Assembly: GCA_963843945.1 (NCBI GenBank)
Contig: CAWJMF010000006.1
Coordinates: 62,001 to 126,000, forward strand
Source: CAWJMF01 sp963843945
GTDB lineage: Bacteria; Vulcanimicrobiota; Vulcanimicrobiia; Vulcanimicrobiales; Vulcanimicrobiaceae
Direction: 5' to 3'
DNA length: 64,000 nucleotides
The notes under the pieces: generated by a model
Databases searched by the model: none
The model's input: only the letters and a program-made list of their open reading frames with translations
What the model was told of the DNA's origin: nothing
Position numbers and translations under genes: made by a program
Shown: positions 33,018 to 42,263 of the stretch, one piece after another
Layout of the letters: each line of letters starts with the position of its first letter
Position numbering within the stretch: position 1 is the stretch's first letter

Positions 33018-35522
33018 TTAGCGCTTGGCCGGTGCGAGCGCGTCGGCGGCTTCGGCGTGAAGAAATTCGAGGAAGACGCGCGTATCGCGGTCGAGCCGCG
33101 GCGCGAGCAGGGCGCGCGCCGCTTCGCTCTCGAGCGAAACGAGCTGCGCGCGCGCCAGCGCGCGAGCCAGCGCCGGCAGCCTCGGATCGGTCGACCCTGC
33201 CAGGGCGGCGAGCTTGGCGAGGTAGAGCTGCTGCAACTCGCGCCGCTCGGGCGCGATGGCCTGCGGCGGCGTCGCGCTCAGCTCGCGGTAGACGGCAGCC
33301 TGCATCCAATCGAAGAGGTCGGAAAGGTGCATCGGATTTGCGGCGAGGCTCTCGCTCTCACCCGCGGCCAGCCGTGCCAAAACCGGCGCGTTGAACATCT
33401 GATCGAGCGCACTCCTCTGATAGGCGACGACCACCTCGGCGAGCGGGTAATCGTGGCGGCTCGGCGGCTGATAAGCCCAGGCCGGCAAGTCCCCGTACGG
33501 TCCCGCGGCGAGCCCGTACCCATACCCGCCGAGTTCGCTGTAGCCGAGGCGCTGCAACAGCGCCGGGGAGAAGTGCCACGCTTCGTTTGCGAACAGCGCT
33601 CGGTCGAGCAAGTCGAAGGCCCGGCGCTGCTCGGCGCGCGGCACGGGAACGACCGGGGGCTGCGCCCCGGGATCGCCGCGATGCGCTCGCGAGAGATATT
33701 GCCCGCCGATAAAGTGCGCGGGCAGCGTCGCACACGCGCCGTAGCGCTCGAGCAGCGCCGCGAACGTCTCGCGCTCGACTTCGTAGGCCTCATCCGGACG
33801 CGGAAAGAGCTCGTTCAACCGGCCGAACTCAGCGCGATACATCCCCAGCTGGACCGCGCACCACCCGAGCGGATCGCTCGTGAGGTCGTCGGAGTTAACG
33901 CGCGGATCGGCGGCGTGACCGTCCGCCCACGAGACGTCCTCGTCGGAGGCGAAGCGATAGCGCGGGTCGCTCCAGGCCGAGGCCCACCTGGCCAGCGTCG
34001 GCCGCTCGTCTTCCGGCGTCGCCGCGCCCGGAATGCGCGCGTATCCCCAATGAATCGCGTAAAAGTCGTACGGTCCGAGCACCGTTTGAGAATAGTCCGC
34101 CTGGCGGAGCGGCCGCGGCCACAAGTTGAGCGGGGTGTACTCCATCACCGATGCGGCGATTCCGTTTTTTGCGGTGAACGACGGATCTTGCAGCTGGCCG
34201 GCCGTGTAGGCCATCGAGGCGATGAAGTTGTGATTGAGCCCCATGTTGTGACCGGTCTCGTGCAGCATCGTCGCGATCAGCGCGTCGTCGAGAAACTTCT
34301 GGGGCATGGGGTCGGTCGACCGCCCGAAGCGAACCGGATCGACGAACTGCGTCCAATCCCGTTGCGCGCCGAGCGGCTCGTCCGCGGAAATCAAAACGCC
34401 GGTGCGGAACTCTTCGCCGGTGCGCGGATCGAATAAGGTCTGCGAGTCGGCACCGAAACTCGGCTGGTGCTCGGGAACCCAGCGCAAGACGTTGTAGCGG
34501 ATATCGTCGGGGTCCCAGGCTGGGTCCGCGGGCTGATCGCGCACTTCGATCGCGCCGGCGATTCCAATCCGCTCGAAGGCGGCGTTCCAGCGCAAGACGC
34601 CTTCCCGGATCGCTGCGCGGTACTTTTCGGGTACCGTATCGCTCATGTAGAAAACGAGCGGGTGGAGCGGCGGCGAAAGCGGCTTCGCCGGATCCGAGGG
34701 CTGAAAATTCCAGCGGACCGCGTACGAGAGCCGTCGCGTCAGGACGCGGTCGTCGGCGAATTGAAGGTAGACGTCGTCGTAGAAGCCGACCCGGTCGTCG
34801 GCGAGCCGCGGCAGGTAGCCGTCGTCTCCAGGCGGTTCGGCGAGATTGTAGACGACGCGAATCTGCACGTTGCGCGGGTCGGGCGGGACGTCCGACAACC
34901 GCTGGTTCGGTGAGGTCCAGTTCTGCGCGACTTCGAGGACGACGTTGCGCGGAAAGGCCTTCGTCGTTGTGAAGTACGTGCGATCCGGATCGAGCGCGTA
35001 CGGTTCGGCGTCCCGCGTCGCGCTCGACGTTTTCAAAACGTCGCGCAGGTCGAGCTGATCGCCCAGAAACGGTGCCGCGTCGATGACGAGAGCGCCGCTC
35101 TTTTCGTCTTGGGCGACGATCGTTGCCAAACCCACGACCGAGCGCGGAAAGTTCGACGCGATCGCGCGCGCGGCCGCGGGCGCACCCGGGGCAACGAAGG
35201 CGGCGCTCGGCCACAGGATCGCGACTTGGTTTCCGGCGCGCTCGAAGCGCACGAGTTCGGCCGGGAGGTGATCGGTATTTCCCCAAACCAGCGGGTCGCC
35301 GCCGAGTCCGCTGGCCGGAACGATCGTTTGAACGTAGTCGCGGTCCAGCTGCGCGGCCGCGAGTTCGAGATAGACCTTGCCGTCTTTGCGCCAGATGGTG
35401 AAAAGCCCGTGCTGCGCTTGGGCGCCTTTCACGAAGACGTCGTAAGCGGCGATCGCATCGGCGCGCACCGGGCCGCTTGCGGCCGTCCCGGCGAAAATCA
35501 GCGCGAGCGCCGGGGTACCCAA
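33018..35522 (-). CDS. Secreted zinc-dependent metalloprotease (DUF4953/DUF5117-type)
   Basis: The product has a hydrophobic leader (LGTPALALIFAGTAASG) and about 800 mature residues. The zinc motif HETGHNMGLNHNF, near residue 420, is a metzincin-type HExxHxxGxxH. Family marks upstream include KAFPRNVVLEVAQNW, SYAVRWNFQPSD and GVLRWNAAFERIGI, and downstream YTPLNLWP and YDFYAIHWGY. No ATG or GTG precedes the leader in frame; the best start is TTG 35522, with CTG 35531 as another choice. It begins right after metH and may be cotranscribed with it. Its peptide substrates are unknown. Confidence 0.85.
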   Translation of the reverse strand: MGTPALALIFAGTAASGPVRADAIAAYDVFVKGAQAQHGLFTIWRKDGKVYLELAAAQLDRDYVQTIVPASGLGGDPLVWGNTDHLPAELVRFERAGNQVAILWPSAAFVAPGAPAAARAIASNFPRSVVGLATIVAQDEKSGALVIDAAPFLGDQLDLRDVLKTSSATRDAEPYALDPDRTYFTTTKAFPRNVVLEVAQNWTSPNQRLSDVPPDPRNVQIRVVYNLAEPPGDDGYLPRLADDRVGFYDDVYLQFADDRVLTRRLSYAVRWNFQPSDPAKPLSPPLHPLVFYMSDTVPEKYRAAIREGVLRWNAAFERIGIAGAIEVRDQPADPAWDPDDIRYNVLRWVPEHQPSFGADSQTLFDPRTGEEFRTGVLISADEPLGAQRDWTQFVDPVRFGRSTDPMPQKFLDDALIATMLHETGHNMGLNHNFIASMAYTAGQLQDPSFTAKNGIAASVMEYTPLNLWPRPLRQADYSQTVLGPYDFYAIHWGYARIPGAATPEDERPTLARWASAWSDPRYRFASDEDVSWADGHAADPRVNSDDLTSDPLGWCAVQLGMYRAEFGRLNELFPRPDEAYEVERETFAALLERYGACATLPAHFIGGQYLSRAHRGDPGAQPPVVPVPRAEQRRAFDLLDRALFANEAWHFSPALLQRLGYSELGGYGYGLAAGPYGDLPAWAYQPPSRHDYPLAEVVVAYQRSALDQMFNAPVLARLAAGESESLAANPMHLSDLFDWMQAAVYRELSATPPQAIAPERRELQQLYLAKLAALAGSTDPRLPALARALARAQLVSLESEAARALLAPRLDRDTRVFLEFLHAEAADALAPAKR

Positions 35523-35557
35523 GCGGCTCAGGAAGCTACGGATCTTCTTACGCTTTT

Positions 35558-38500
35558 CTACGCGCCGATCAGTTCTCTGACGGCGGCCGCATTGAAGTAG
35601 GAGGCCGACGGGTGATGCATGACGATCGCTGCGGTCGACTGCTCCGGAACCATCTGAAACGCTTCGGTCAAGGCGACGCCGAGCTGCTGCTCCACGTCGA
35701 GCAAACGCCAGACCAACGCGTGCTGCGAGAGCTCGGGGCACGCGCCGTAGCCCCACGAGTAACGTTTCCCCCGGCCGCCCGCGAGACCCAGTTCCGCCCG
35801 GATGCGGTCGTGGACGTACGCGGCGGTCGCCTCCGCCGCCTGGACGGAGAAGCCGTGGAGAAAATAGCTCTCGCTGTAATCGCTCGCAGCTTGCAACGCG
35901 TCGATGCGTTCGGAGATTTCGCTTCCGACCGTTACCACTTGCAGCGCCACCACGTCGCGCGCGCCGCCGCCGGCTTCGCGCACGTAGTCCGCTAGCGAGA
36001 GATGTTCGCCGCCGGCTTGACGCGCGAACGGAAAGCGCGCGATCTCGCGATCGGGCGCGTCCGGCGCGTACAAGATCACGTCATCCCCGGAGGCTGCCGC
36101 CGGAAAGTATCCGTAGACGGCGCGCGGCTCGATCAAGCCGCCGCGCTCGGCCTGCGCCTGATAACGAGCGAGGCGCGGGGCAAACTCGTCACGCACGAGC
36201 GCTTCCCAGGCGTCGCCTTTGACGTTGGCGCCGCCCCACGAAAGCCGGTACAAACTCTTGAGATCGAAGTGCTTCCAGAGTGCGGCGGGCTCGATCGCGT
36301 CGACGAGCCGCGCGCCGTAGAACGGCGCGGCGGGAACCTCGGCCGGTCCTAGCGCCGTCCGCGCGGTGCGGCCGTTCGCCGCAGCGGCGCCGGTTTTCGG
36401 CGGCGCCTTCCGGCTCGCTTCGGCTTCAACGCGCTTTTGCGCAGCGAACGTTTCGCGGCGCGCGGGCTCTGCGGTCAGCGCGTCCATGATCTCGAGGCCC
36501 TCGAAGGCGTCCTTGGCATAGTAAACGCCCGGATCGAAATAGCGCGCGGCCTCGCCGTCGCCGACGAAGGCGATGCGCCGACCGAAGTCGCGATTGATCG
36601 CCGCGCCGCCGACGAGCACGGGAAAGGCTAAACCTTGTGCGTTCTGTTCCGCGACGCAGACGGGCATCTGCTTCGAGGTCGAAACCAGCAGCGCCGACAA
36701 TCCGATCGCGTCGGCCCGCACTTCGACCGCCTTCTCGAGGATCGCGTGCATCGGAACCTGTTTTCCGAGATCGAAAACGGTATACCCGTTGTTCGTCAGG
36801 ATCGTATTGACGAGGTTCTTGCCGATGTCGTGTACGTCGCCGAAGACCGTCGCCAGCACGACCTTGCCTTTGGTAACGCCCTCGCGCTTCTCGAGAAATT
36901 GCTCGAGGTGGGCGACGGCCTTCTTCATCACTTCCGCCGATTGCAGCACGAACGGCAGGATCAACTCGCCGGCACCAAACTTGTCGCCGACTTCCTTCAT
37001 CGCGGGCAGCAGCACGTTGTTGAGCACGTCGACGGCGTCGCGTTCGCGCAGCGCCTCGTCCAGCTTCTCTTCGATTCCGTCCTTGCGGCGGCGCAGGATC
37101 GCGTTGTGGATGCGCCGTTCGACCGGCGCGCCGGCGTCGTCGTCGGCGGCCGCGGTTGCGGCTTTGGCGCCCCCCTCCGATTTCGCGTCCCAGTGCTCGA
37201 TCACGCGTTGGAGCGCGTCGGGCCGGCGGTTGAGCACGAGGTCCTCGCACAGCTCGCGCTCGAGCGGGTCGAGTTCGGCGTGCGGCGTGATCTCCTTGGC
37301 GTTGACGATCGCCATGTCGAGACCGGCGGCCACACAGTGATGGAGCATGACCGAGTTCAAGGCCGCGCGCGCCGGCGGTTTGAGACCGAAGGAAGCGTTG
37401 GAGACGCCGAGCGAGGTGAGGACGCCCGGAATGCGCGCTTTGATCAGCTCGATGCCGGCGATCGTCTCGACGGCGGAGTTCGCAAACTCGGGATCGCCCG
37501 TCGCCAGCGTGAAGGTGAGCGCGTCGAAGATCAGCGCGCCGGGCGGGACCCCGTACTCGCCGACGATCATGTCGTAGAGGCGCTGAGCGACCTCGAGCTT
37601 GCGTTCCGCGGTCTTCGCCATGCCCGTCTCGTCGATCGTCAGCGCCACGATAGCCGCGCCGCTCTCCTTAACCATCGGTAGAACCGTGTCGAGCTTGGCC
37701 CGTCCGGCCTCGAGGTTGACCGAGTTGACGATCGGACGGCCCGCGTAGATCTTGAGCGCGGCCTCGATGACCTTCGGCTCGGTGGAGTCGATCATCAGCG
37801 GCGTCTCGACCGTCTGCGCCAGCTTCTTGACGAGAATCGCCATCTGCTCGTCTTCGTCGGTTCGTTCGGTGAGCGCGGTGCAAACGTCGAGAACGTGCGC
37901 GCCGCCCTCGACCTGTTCGCGCGCGACGAGCATGATCTCGTCGTAGTTCTCTTCGAGCAACAGCCGTTTGATGCGTCGCGAGCCCTGCGCGTTCAGCCGC
38001 TCGCCGATCAAGAGCGGGCTGCCGTCTTGCACGAGCGCCGTCGCGGTCATCGCGGAGGCGGCGAATTGCAGCGGTTTGGGAAGCGGCTTGCGCCCGGTGC
38101 GGCCCGCGGCCAGGGCGGCGAACGCGGCGACGTGCTCGGTCGTCGTGCCGCAGCAGCCGCCGATCGCGTTCACGCCGAACTCGCGCACGAAGCCCTCGAG
38201 CTCCCGCGCCATTTCGGCGGGCGTCTCCGGATAAATGGTCTCACCGCGGGGACCCATGATGGGCAAGCCGGCGTTCGGGATGACCGAGACGTAGCAGCGC
38301 GAGTTCTCGACCAGGTAGCGGATCGGGTCGCGCATGTGTGACGGTCCGGTCGAACAGTTGAGTCCGATAACGTCGATGGGCAACGCGTCGAGGGTGGCGC
38401 AGACGGCGCGGATATCGGTGCCGAGCAACATCCGTCCCGTGACGTCGAGGGTCGCTTGCGCTTGGATCGGCACGCGGCGCAATCCGCGCGCGAACTCGCG

Positions 38501-39040
38501 CGTAATGCCCGCGATCGCCGCCTTCATCTCGAGCAAGTCTTGGCTCGTCTCGAGAACCAGTAGATCGACGCCGCCCTCAACGAGGTAGCGCGCTTGTTCG
38601 CCGTAGATCGCCGCGAGCCGGTCGAAGGTGATGTTCGAAAGGGCTGGGTCTGAAGACGAGACGAGCATGCCCGTCGGTCCGAGCGACCCCGCCACGAAAC
38701 GCGGGCGCTCCGGCGTCGAGAAGCGCTCGGCCGCGGCCCGCGCGAGTCCGGCAGCTCGCAGGTTGATCTCGCCGGTCCGCTCGCCCAAGCCGTACTCGTC
38801 GAGCTTGAGGCGCGAGGCCGTAAACGAGTCCGTCTCCAGGACGTCCGCGCCGGCAGCGAGGTAGCGGTCGTGGATCGCGGAGATGAGATCCGGCCGCGCC
38901 AGTACGATCGCTTCGTTGCAGCCGTGAAAGGCCGCGCCGCCGTAATCCTCGGCCGCCAGCTCCATCGCCATGAGCTCGGTCCCCATCGCTCCGTCGAAGA
39001 CGAGGACTCGCTCGTCCAGCGCGCGCAGAAACCTGTCCAT
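35558..39040 (-). CDS. metH: Cobalamin-dependent methionine synthase
   Basis: This 1160-residue modular enzyme transfers methyl from methyl-tetrahydrofolate to homocysteine through cobalamin. Domains in order: homocysteine-binding (1 to about 330; zinc ligands in GLNCSTGP and IGGCCGTTTEH); folate-binding (about 345-620; GERLNAQGSRRI, DVCTAL); a cap domain; cobalamin-binding (about 745-870) with the lower-ligand motif DVHDIGKN and SALLVSTS; and a C-terminal reactivation domain (about 950-1150) with SWGYGACPEL. All modules are present. AAAGGA lies before the ATG. It is a cobalamin-using enzyme in the same window as the cobalamin locus. I could not see a riboswitch in its 93-base leader, only a GC-rich stem-loop. 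Confidence 0.96.
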   Translation of the reverse strand: MDRFLRALDERVLVFDGAMGTELMAMELAAEDYGGAAFHGCNEAIVLARPDLISAIHDRYLAAGADVLETDSFTASRLKLDEYGLGERTGEINLRAAGLARAAAERFSTPERPRFVAGSLGPTGMLVSSSDPALSNITFDRLAAIYGEQARYLVEGGVDLLVLETSQDLLEMKAAIAGITREFARGLRRVPIQAQATLDVTGRMLLGTDIRAVCATLDALPIDVIGLNCSTGPSHMRDPIRYLVENSRCYVSVIPNAGLPIMGPRGETIYPETPAEMARELEGFVREFGVNAIGGCCGTTTEHVAAFAALAAGRTGRKPLPKPLQFAASAMTATALVQDGSPLLIGERLNAQGSRRIKRLLLEENYDEIMLVAREQVEGGAHVLDVCTALTERTDEDEQMAILVKKLAQTVETPLMIDSTEPKVIEAALKIYAGRPIVNSVNLEAGRAKLDTVLPMVKESGAAIVALTIDETGMAKTAERKLEVAQRLYDMIVGEYGVPPGALIFDALTFTLATGDPEFANSAVETIAGIELIKARIPGVLTSLGVSNASFGLKPPARAALNSVMLHHCVAAGLDMAIVNAKEITPHAELDPLERELCEDLVLNRRPDALQRVIEHWDAKSEGGAKAATAAADDDAGAPVERRIHNAILRRRKDGIEEKLDEALRERDAVDVLNNVLLPAMKEVGDKFGAGELILPFVLQSAEVMKKAVAHLEQFLEKREGVTKGKVVLATVFGDVHDIGKNLVNTILTNNGYTVFDLGKQVPMHAILEKAVEVRADAIGLSALLVSTSKQMPVCVAEQNAQGLAFPVLVGGAAINRDFGRRIAFVGDGEAARYFDPGVYYAKDAFEGLEIMDALTAEPARRETFAAQKRVEAEASRKAPPKTGAAAANGRTARTALGPAEVPAAPFYGARLVDAIEPAALWKHFDLKSLYRLSWGGANVKGDAWEALVRDEFAPRLARYQAQAERGGLIEPRAVYGYFPAAASGDDVILYAPDAPDREIARFPFARQAGGEHLSLADYVREAGGGARDVVALQVVTVGSEISERIDALQAASDYSESYFLHGFSVQAAEATAAYVHDRIRAELGLAGGRGKRYSWGYGACPELSQHALVWRLLDVEQQLGVALTEAFQMVPEQSTAAIVMHHPSASYFNAAAVRELIGA

Positions 39041-39133
39041 CGATCCTTTCTTCGCCGCGGATGCCGGAAGCGACTCCCGGCTGCGCCGCGCCGCCGCGGA
39101 GGCGCGGCCGCCCCTCCGGTGAATGCGCGCTCC

Positions 39134-39898
39134 ATGGCGCCGAACGCGATCGTCGAGACGAAAGGGCTATCCAAGTCGTTCGCAGGCTACTGCGCCGTCG
39201 ACGATGTCTCGCTCTCGATCGAAGCGGGTTCGATTCACGCGATCATCGGACCGAACGGCGCCGGCAAGACGACCTTCTTCAATCTGCTCTCGGGGTTCGT
39301 CAAGCCGACGGCAGGCGCGATCTCGCTGCGCGGCAGCGACATCACCGGCCTCAGCCCGGCGAGCATTGCGCGGCTCGGGATGGTTCGCAGCTTTCAAATC
39401 AACAGCATCTTCACGCACCTCAGCGTGCTCGACAACGTCAAGGTCTCGCTCGAATCGAAGACCGATCTGCCGATCCGCTTTTGGTCGCCCGGCACGGCGA
39501 CGAAGCGCCTCGAACCGCGCGCCAAGGAACTGCTTGCCGACGTTGGGCTCGAACGCGAGAAAGATTTGCTCGCCGTGCAGCTGTCCTACGGCAGGAAGCG
39601 CGCCCTCGAGGTCGCGATCTCGCTGGCGCAAGATCCCGAGATCCTGTTGCTCGACGAGCCGACCGCGGGCATGGGAACCGAGGACGTCGAGCGCATTTCG
39701 CGCTTGATCGGGCGCGTCGCTAAAGGCCGCACGGTGGTGCTGGTCGAGCACAACCTCAGCGTCGTCGCCGACCTCTCGCAGCGCATCACCGTCCTGCAGC
39801 GCGGCAAGGTGCTCGTCGAGGGCACGTACGAGGCGGTACGCAACGACCAGCGCGTCATCGACGCGTATCTCGGCGGCGGCGGCGCCGTACATGCTTGA
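39134..39898 (+). CDS. ABC transporter ATP-binding protein, LivG type (second Liv-like system)
   Basis: This 254-residue ATPase has Walker A GPNGAGKTTFFNLLSG near residue 39, the LivG-type MVRSFQINSIFTHLSVLDNVK, signature LSYGRKRALEVAISLA and Walker B ILLLDEPTAGMGTED. The ATG at 39134 was preferred to a GTG five codons upstream. It is divergent from metH (93 bases) and overlaps the next ATPase gene by eight bases. Its permeases and binding protein are probably the minus-strand genes at 41250-44447. Confidence 0.9.
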   Translation: MAPNAIVETKGLSKSFAGYCAVDDVSLSIEAGSIHAIIGPNGAGKTTFFNLLSGFVKPTAGAISLRGSDITGLSPASIARLGMVRSFQINSIFTHLSVLDNVKVSLESKTDLPIRFWSPGTATKRLEPRAKELLADVGLEREKDLLAVQLSYGRKRALEVAISLAQDPEILLLDEPTAGMGTEDVERISRLIGRVAKGRTVVLVEHNLSVVADLSQRITVLQRGKVLVEGTYEAVRNDQRVIDAYLGGGGAVHA

Positions 39899-40586
39899 AA
39901 CGCGCGGGCTGAACGCCTACTACGACGAGTGCCACGTCTTGCGCGGCGTCGATCTGCGGGTCGAGCGCGGCGAAGTCGTCACGCTCGTCGGGCGCAACGG
40001 CGCCGGCAAGTCGACGACCCTGAAATCGATCATGGGCATCGTGCGCCGCCGGACCGGCGACGTCGAGTTCGAGGAGCGCTCGATCGTCGCGCTGACCTCG
40101 GACAAGATCGCGCGGCGCGGCATCGGCTTCGTGCCCGAGGAGCGCGGCATCTACGCGACGCTCACCGTAGCGGAGAACCTGGCGCTGCCGCCGGTCATCG
40201 ACAGCGCCGGCGCGTGGCCGATCGAAAAAATCTACGAACTCTTTCCGATCTTAAGCGAACGCGCCAAAGCGATGGGGACTACGCTCTCTGGGGGCGAGCA
40301 GCAAATGCTGGCGATCGCGCGCGTGCTGCGCAACGGGGCCCGGCTCATCCTCTTGGACGAGCCGACCGAGGGCCTCGCTCCCGTCATCGTCAACGCGATC
40401 GGCGACTTGATTCTCGAAATCAAGAAATCCGGGGTTACGATTCTTTTGGTCGAGCAGAACCTGCGCTTCGCGACGCGCGTCGCCGACCGGCACTACCTGA
40501 TGGTCCACGGCCGGATCGTGGAATCGATGAGCAACGCCGAAGTCGTCGAACGCGAGAAAGACCTGCTCGCCCACCTCGGCGTCTAA
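39891..40586 (+). CDS. ABC transporter ATP-binding protein, LivF type (second Liv-like system)
   Basis: This 231-residue ATPase has Walker A GRNGAGKSTTLKSIMG near residue 35, the LivF-type RRGIGFVPEERGIYATLTVAENL split across the middle, signature LSGGEQQMLAIARVLR and Walker B LILLDEPTEGLAPVIV. The start overlaps the LivG-type gene, so the two are coupled. The stop is 13 bases from the convergent stop of the secreted-protein gene on the minus strand. Confidence 0.9.
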   Translation: MLETRGLNAYYDECHVLRGVDLRVERGEVVTLVGRNGAGKSTTLKSIMGIVRRRTGDVEFEERSIVALTSDKIARRGIGFVPEERGIYATLTVAENLALPPVIDSAGAWPIEKIYELFPILSERAKAMGTTLSGGEQQMLAIARVLRNGARLILLDEPTEGLAPVIVNAIGDLILEIKKSGVTILLVEQNLRFATRVADRHYLMVHGRIVESMSNAEVVEREKDLLAHLGV

Positions 40587-40599
40587 CCGTTCGCGCGGC

Positions 40600-41247
40600 T
40601 CAACAGCCGAGCAGACCGGGAACGTCATCCTGGAGGAGATCCAGCAGACCGTAGCCCGTAGTCCGCCGCGCGGAAGCCACGATGCGTTCGTTGACGGCGA
40701 ATCTCTGGGGATCGCGCAAGTCGGAGATGATGCTGAGACGGCCACCGTCGAGCCAAAATCCGCGAACCGTGCCGGCCTGCGCGGCAGACTCACCGGCGCT
40801 TTCGAGAAAACGCACGTTTCCCAATTCGAAGTTCAGCCGCGAGAGCTGCTCGCCGGCGAAGCGCTCCGTCGCTTTCTTGCCGAATGCGATCGACGAAGGC
40901 GCGCGTTGATAGTTTTGCGCTCCGTCGTGCGCCAGGTAGTCGTCGAAGTCGTCTTGCCGATCTTTCGCAACGGGCCGGAACGAGAGGCGGATCGCGAACT
41001 CAGGGCCGTCCGCATCGTCGGAAATCCACGCCGTCCCACACTTTTGCCGGAAGTCGTACGCCTGCGGCATCTGGAGATCGTAAGCGACGCCGAAGCCGCC
41101 CCGGCCCCAGGATCCGAAACCGGCCTGCCAGCGCTCGGTCTTCCAGCCGGCGGGGGCTGCCGGCCGCGACGCGCTCTCGCAAAAGCCTAAGGAACCGAGG
41201 AACAGCACCGAAACGAGCAGCAAGAGCCTGCGGCGCGAGAGCTTCAC
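40600..41247 (-). CDS. Secreted or lipid-anchored protein of unknown function linked to the second Liv-like system
   Basis: This 215-residue product begins MKLSRRRLLLLVSVLFLGSLGF followed by Cys, an export signal; LGF-C is only a marginal lipobox, so either an anchored or a free periplasmic protein is possible. The mature part starts WKTERWQAGFGSWGRGG and contains ISIISDLRD-like strands. I do not recognise the family. Its ATG lies two bases after the stop of the LivM-type gene, so it is the last gene of the binding-protein/permease transcript and may be an accessory of that transporter. Confidence 0.72.
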   Translation of the reverse strand: MKLSRRRLLLLVSVLFLGSLGFCESASRPAAPAGWKTERWQAGFGSWGRGGFGVAYDLQMPQAYDFRQKCGTAWISDDADGPEFAIRLSFRPVAKDRQDDFDDYLAHDGAQNYQRAPSSIAFGKKATERFAGEQLSRLNFELGNVRFLESAGESAAQAGTVRGFWLDGGRLSIISDLRDPQRFAVNERIVASARRTTGYGLLDLLQDDVPGLLGC

Positions 41248-41249
41248 GT

Positions 41250-42263
41250 TCAGACCGGCTCGGGTTCGACCTCGACGACCATGCGGTCGGGGTTATCCTC
41301 GTCTTCAACGAGCAACTGGCGCGGCGCAAAGGCGCGCTGCAGAATTTCGCCGACGATGCCGCGCCGCGCCACCAAGATCACGATCGCGAAGACGACGCCC
41401 ATGACCAGGTTCGTTTTGTCGCCGATCGGCGTCTTCGAAACGAAATAGTCGAGCGACTGAAAGACGGCAGCGCCGACGATCGGACCGTAGATCGTCCCGA
41501 TCCCGCCGAGGATCGTCATCATGACGATCGCGCCCGAGGTGTGCCAGTCGACTCCGTCGAGTCCGGCCAGGCGGTTGCCCAGCGCGTAGAGCGCGCCGGC
41601 GAAACCGGCCAGCGTTCCCGAAAGCACGAAAGCCGCGATCTTAAAGTTCCGCGTCGAATAGCCGACGCTCTGCGCGCGGACCTCGTTCTCGCGCATCGCG
41701 GCCAGAACTTGCCCGAACGGCGAGGTGACGACCCGAATCGCGAAGACCGTCACGAACACCGCCGAGGCGAGCACGAGGTAATAGTAAACGCGATCGTTCT
41801 CGAGCGACAACCCGAAGAGCGTGCCGCGCGTCGCTACTTGCAGGCCGTTCTCTCCTCCAGTCAGGCCGACGAGCTGGAACGACAAGAAATAGATGATCTG
41901 CGCGATGGCCAGCGTGATCATGGCGAAGTAGATGCCGCTGCGCCGCACCGCGAAGACGCCGACCAGCAGCGAGAGAACGAAGGCGAAGGCGACCCCAGCC
42001 AGCACGGCCAGCACGAACGACGAAACGCCGTGCTGGATAACGATGGTAGCCACGTATCCGCTGCCGCCCCAAAACATCGCCTGGCCGAACGAGAGCAGCC
42101 CCGTGAAGCCGAGCAGCAGATCGAACGAGACCGCCACCATCGCAAAGCAGACCAGGTCGATCGCAAACACCGGATACACGAGGAAAGGCAAGACCGAACC
42201 CAAGGCGAGGAGGATCGCCCCGGTGATGAGACCGCGCCGGCCTTGGACGAACGCCAGGGTCAC
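41250..42263 (-). CDS. ABC transporter permease, LivM type (second Liv-like system)
   Basis: This 337-residue permease has about nine hydrophobic segments. LivM marks include LLLGFTGLLSFGQAMFWGGSGY near residue 45, RRSGIYFAMITLAIAQI, the coupling loop SPFGQVLAAMRENEVRAQSVGY, and MMTILGGIGTIYGPIVGA near residue 260. The GTG start overlaps the LivH-type stop (GTGA). The frame runs upstream to 42677 inside the neighbour but is not conserved there. The polar C-terminal tail is acidic (EDEDNPD, VEVEPEP). Confidence 0.9.
   Translation of the reverse strand: MTLAFVQGRRGLITGAILLALGSVLPFLVYPVFAIDLVCFAMVAVSFDLLLGFTGLLSFGQAMFWGGSGYVATIVIQHGVSSFVLAVLAGVAFAFVLSLLVGVFAVRRSGIYFAMITLAIAQIIYFLSFQLVGLTGGENGLQVATRGTLFGLSLENDRVYYYLVLASAVFVTVFAIRVVTSPFGQVLAAMRENEVRAQSVGYSTRNFKIAAFVLSGTLAGFAGALYALGNRLAGLDGVDWHTSGAIVMMTILGGIGTIYGPIVGAAVFQSLDYFVSKTPIGDKTNLVMGVVFAIVILVARRGIVGEILQRAFAPRQLLVEDEDNPDRMVVEVEPEPV

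Noticed and set aside
39041..39133. Possible riboswitch (cobalamin or SAH type) before metH
   Set aside because: The 93-base leader has a GC-rich stem-loop, but no B12-box sequence and no convincing SAH-riboswitch core.
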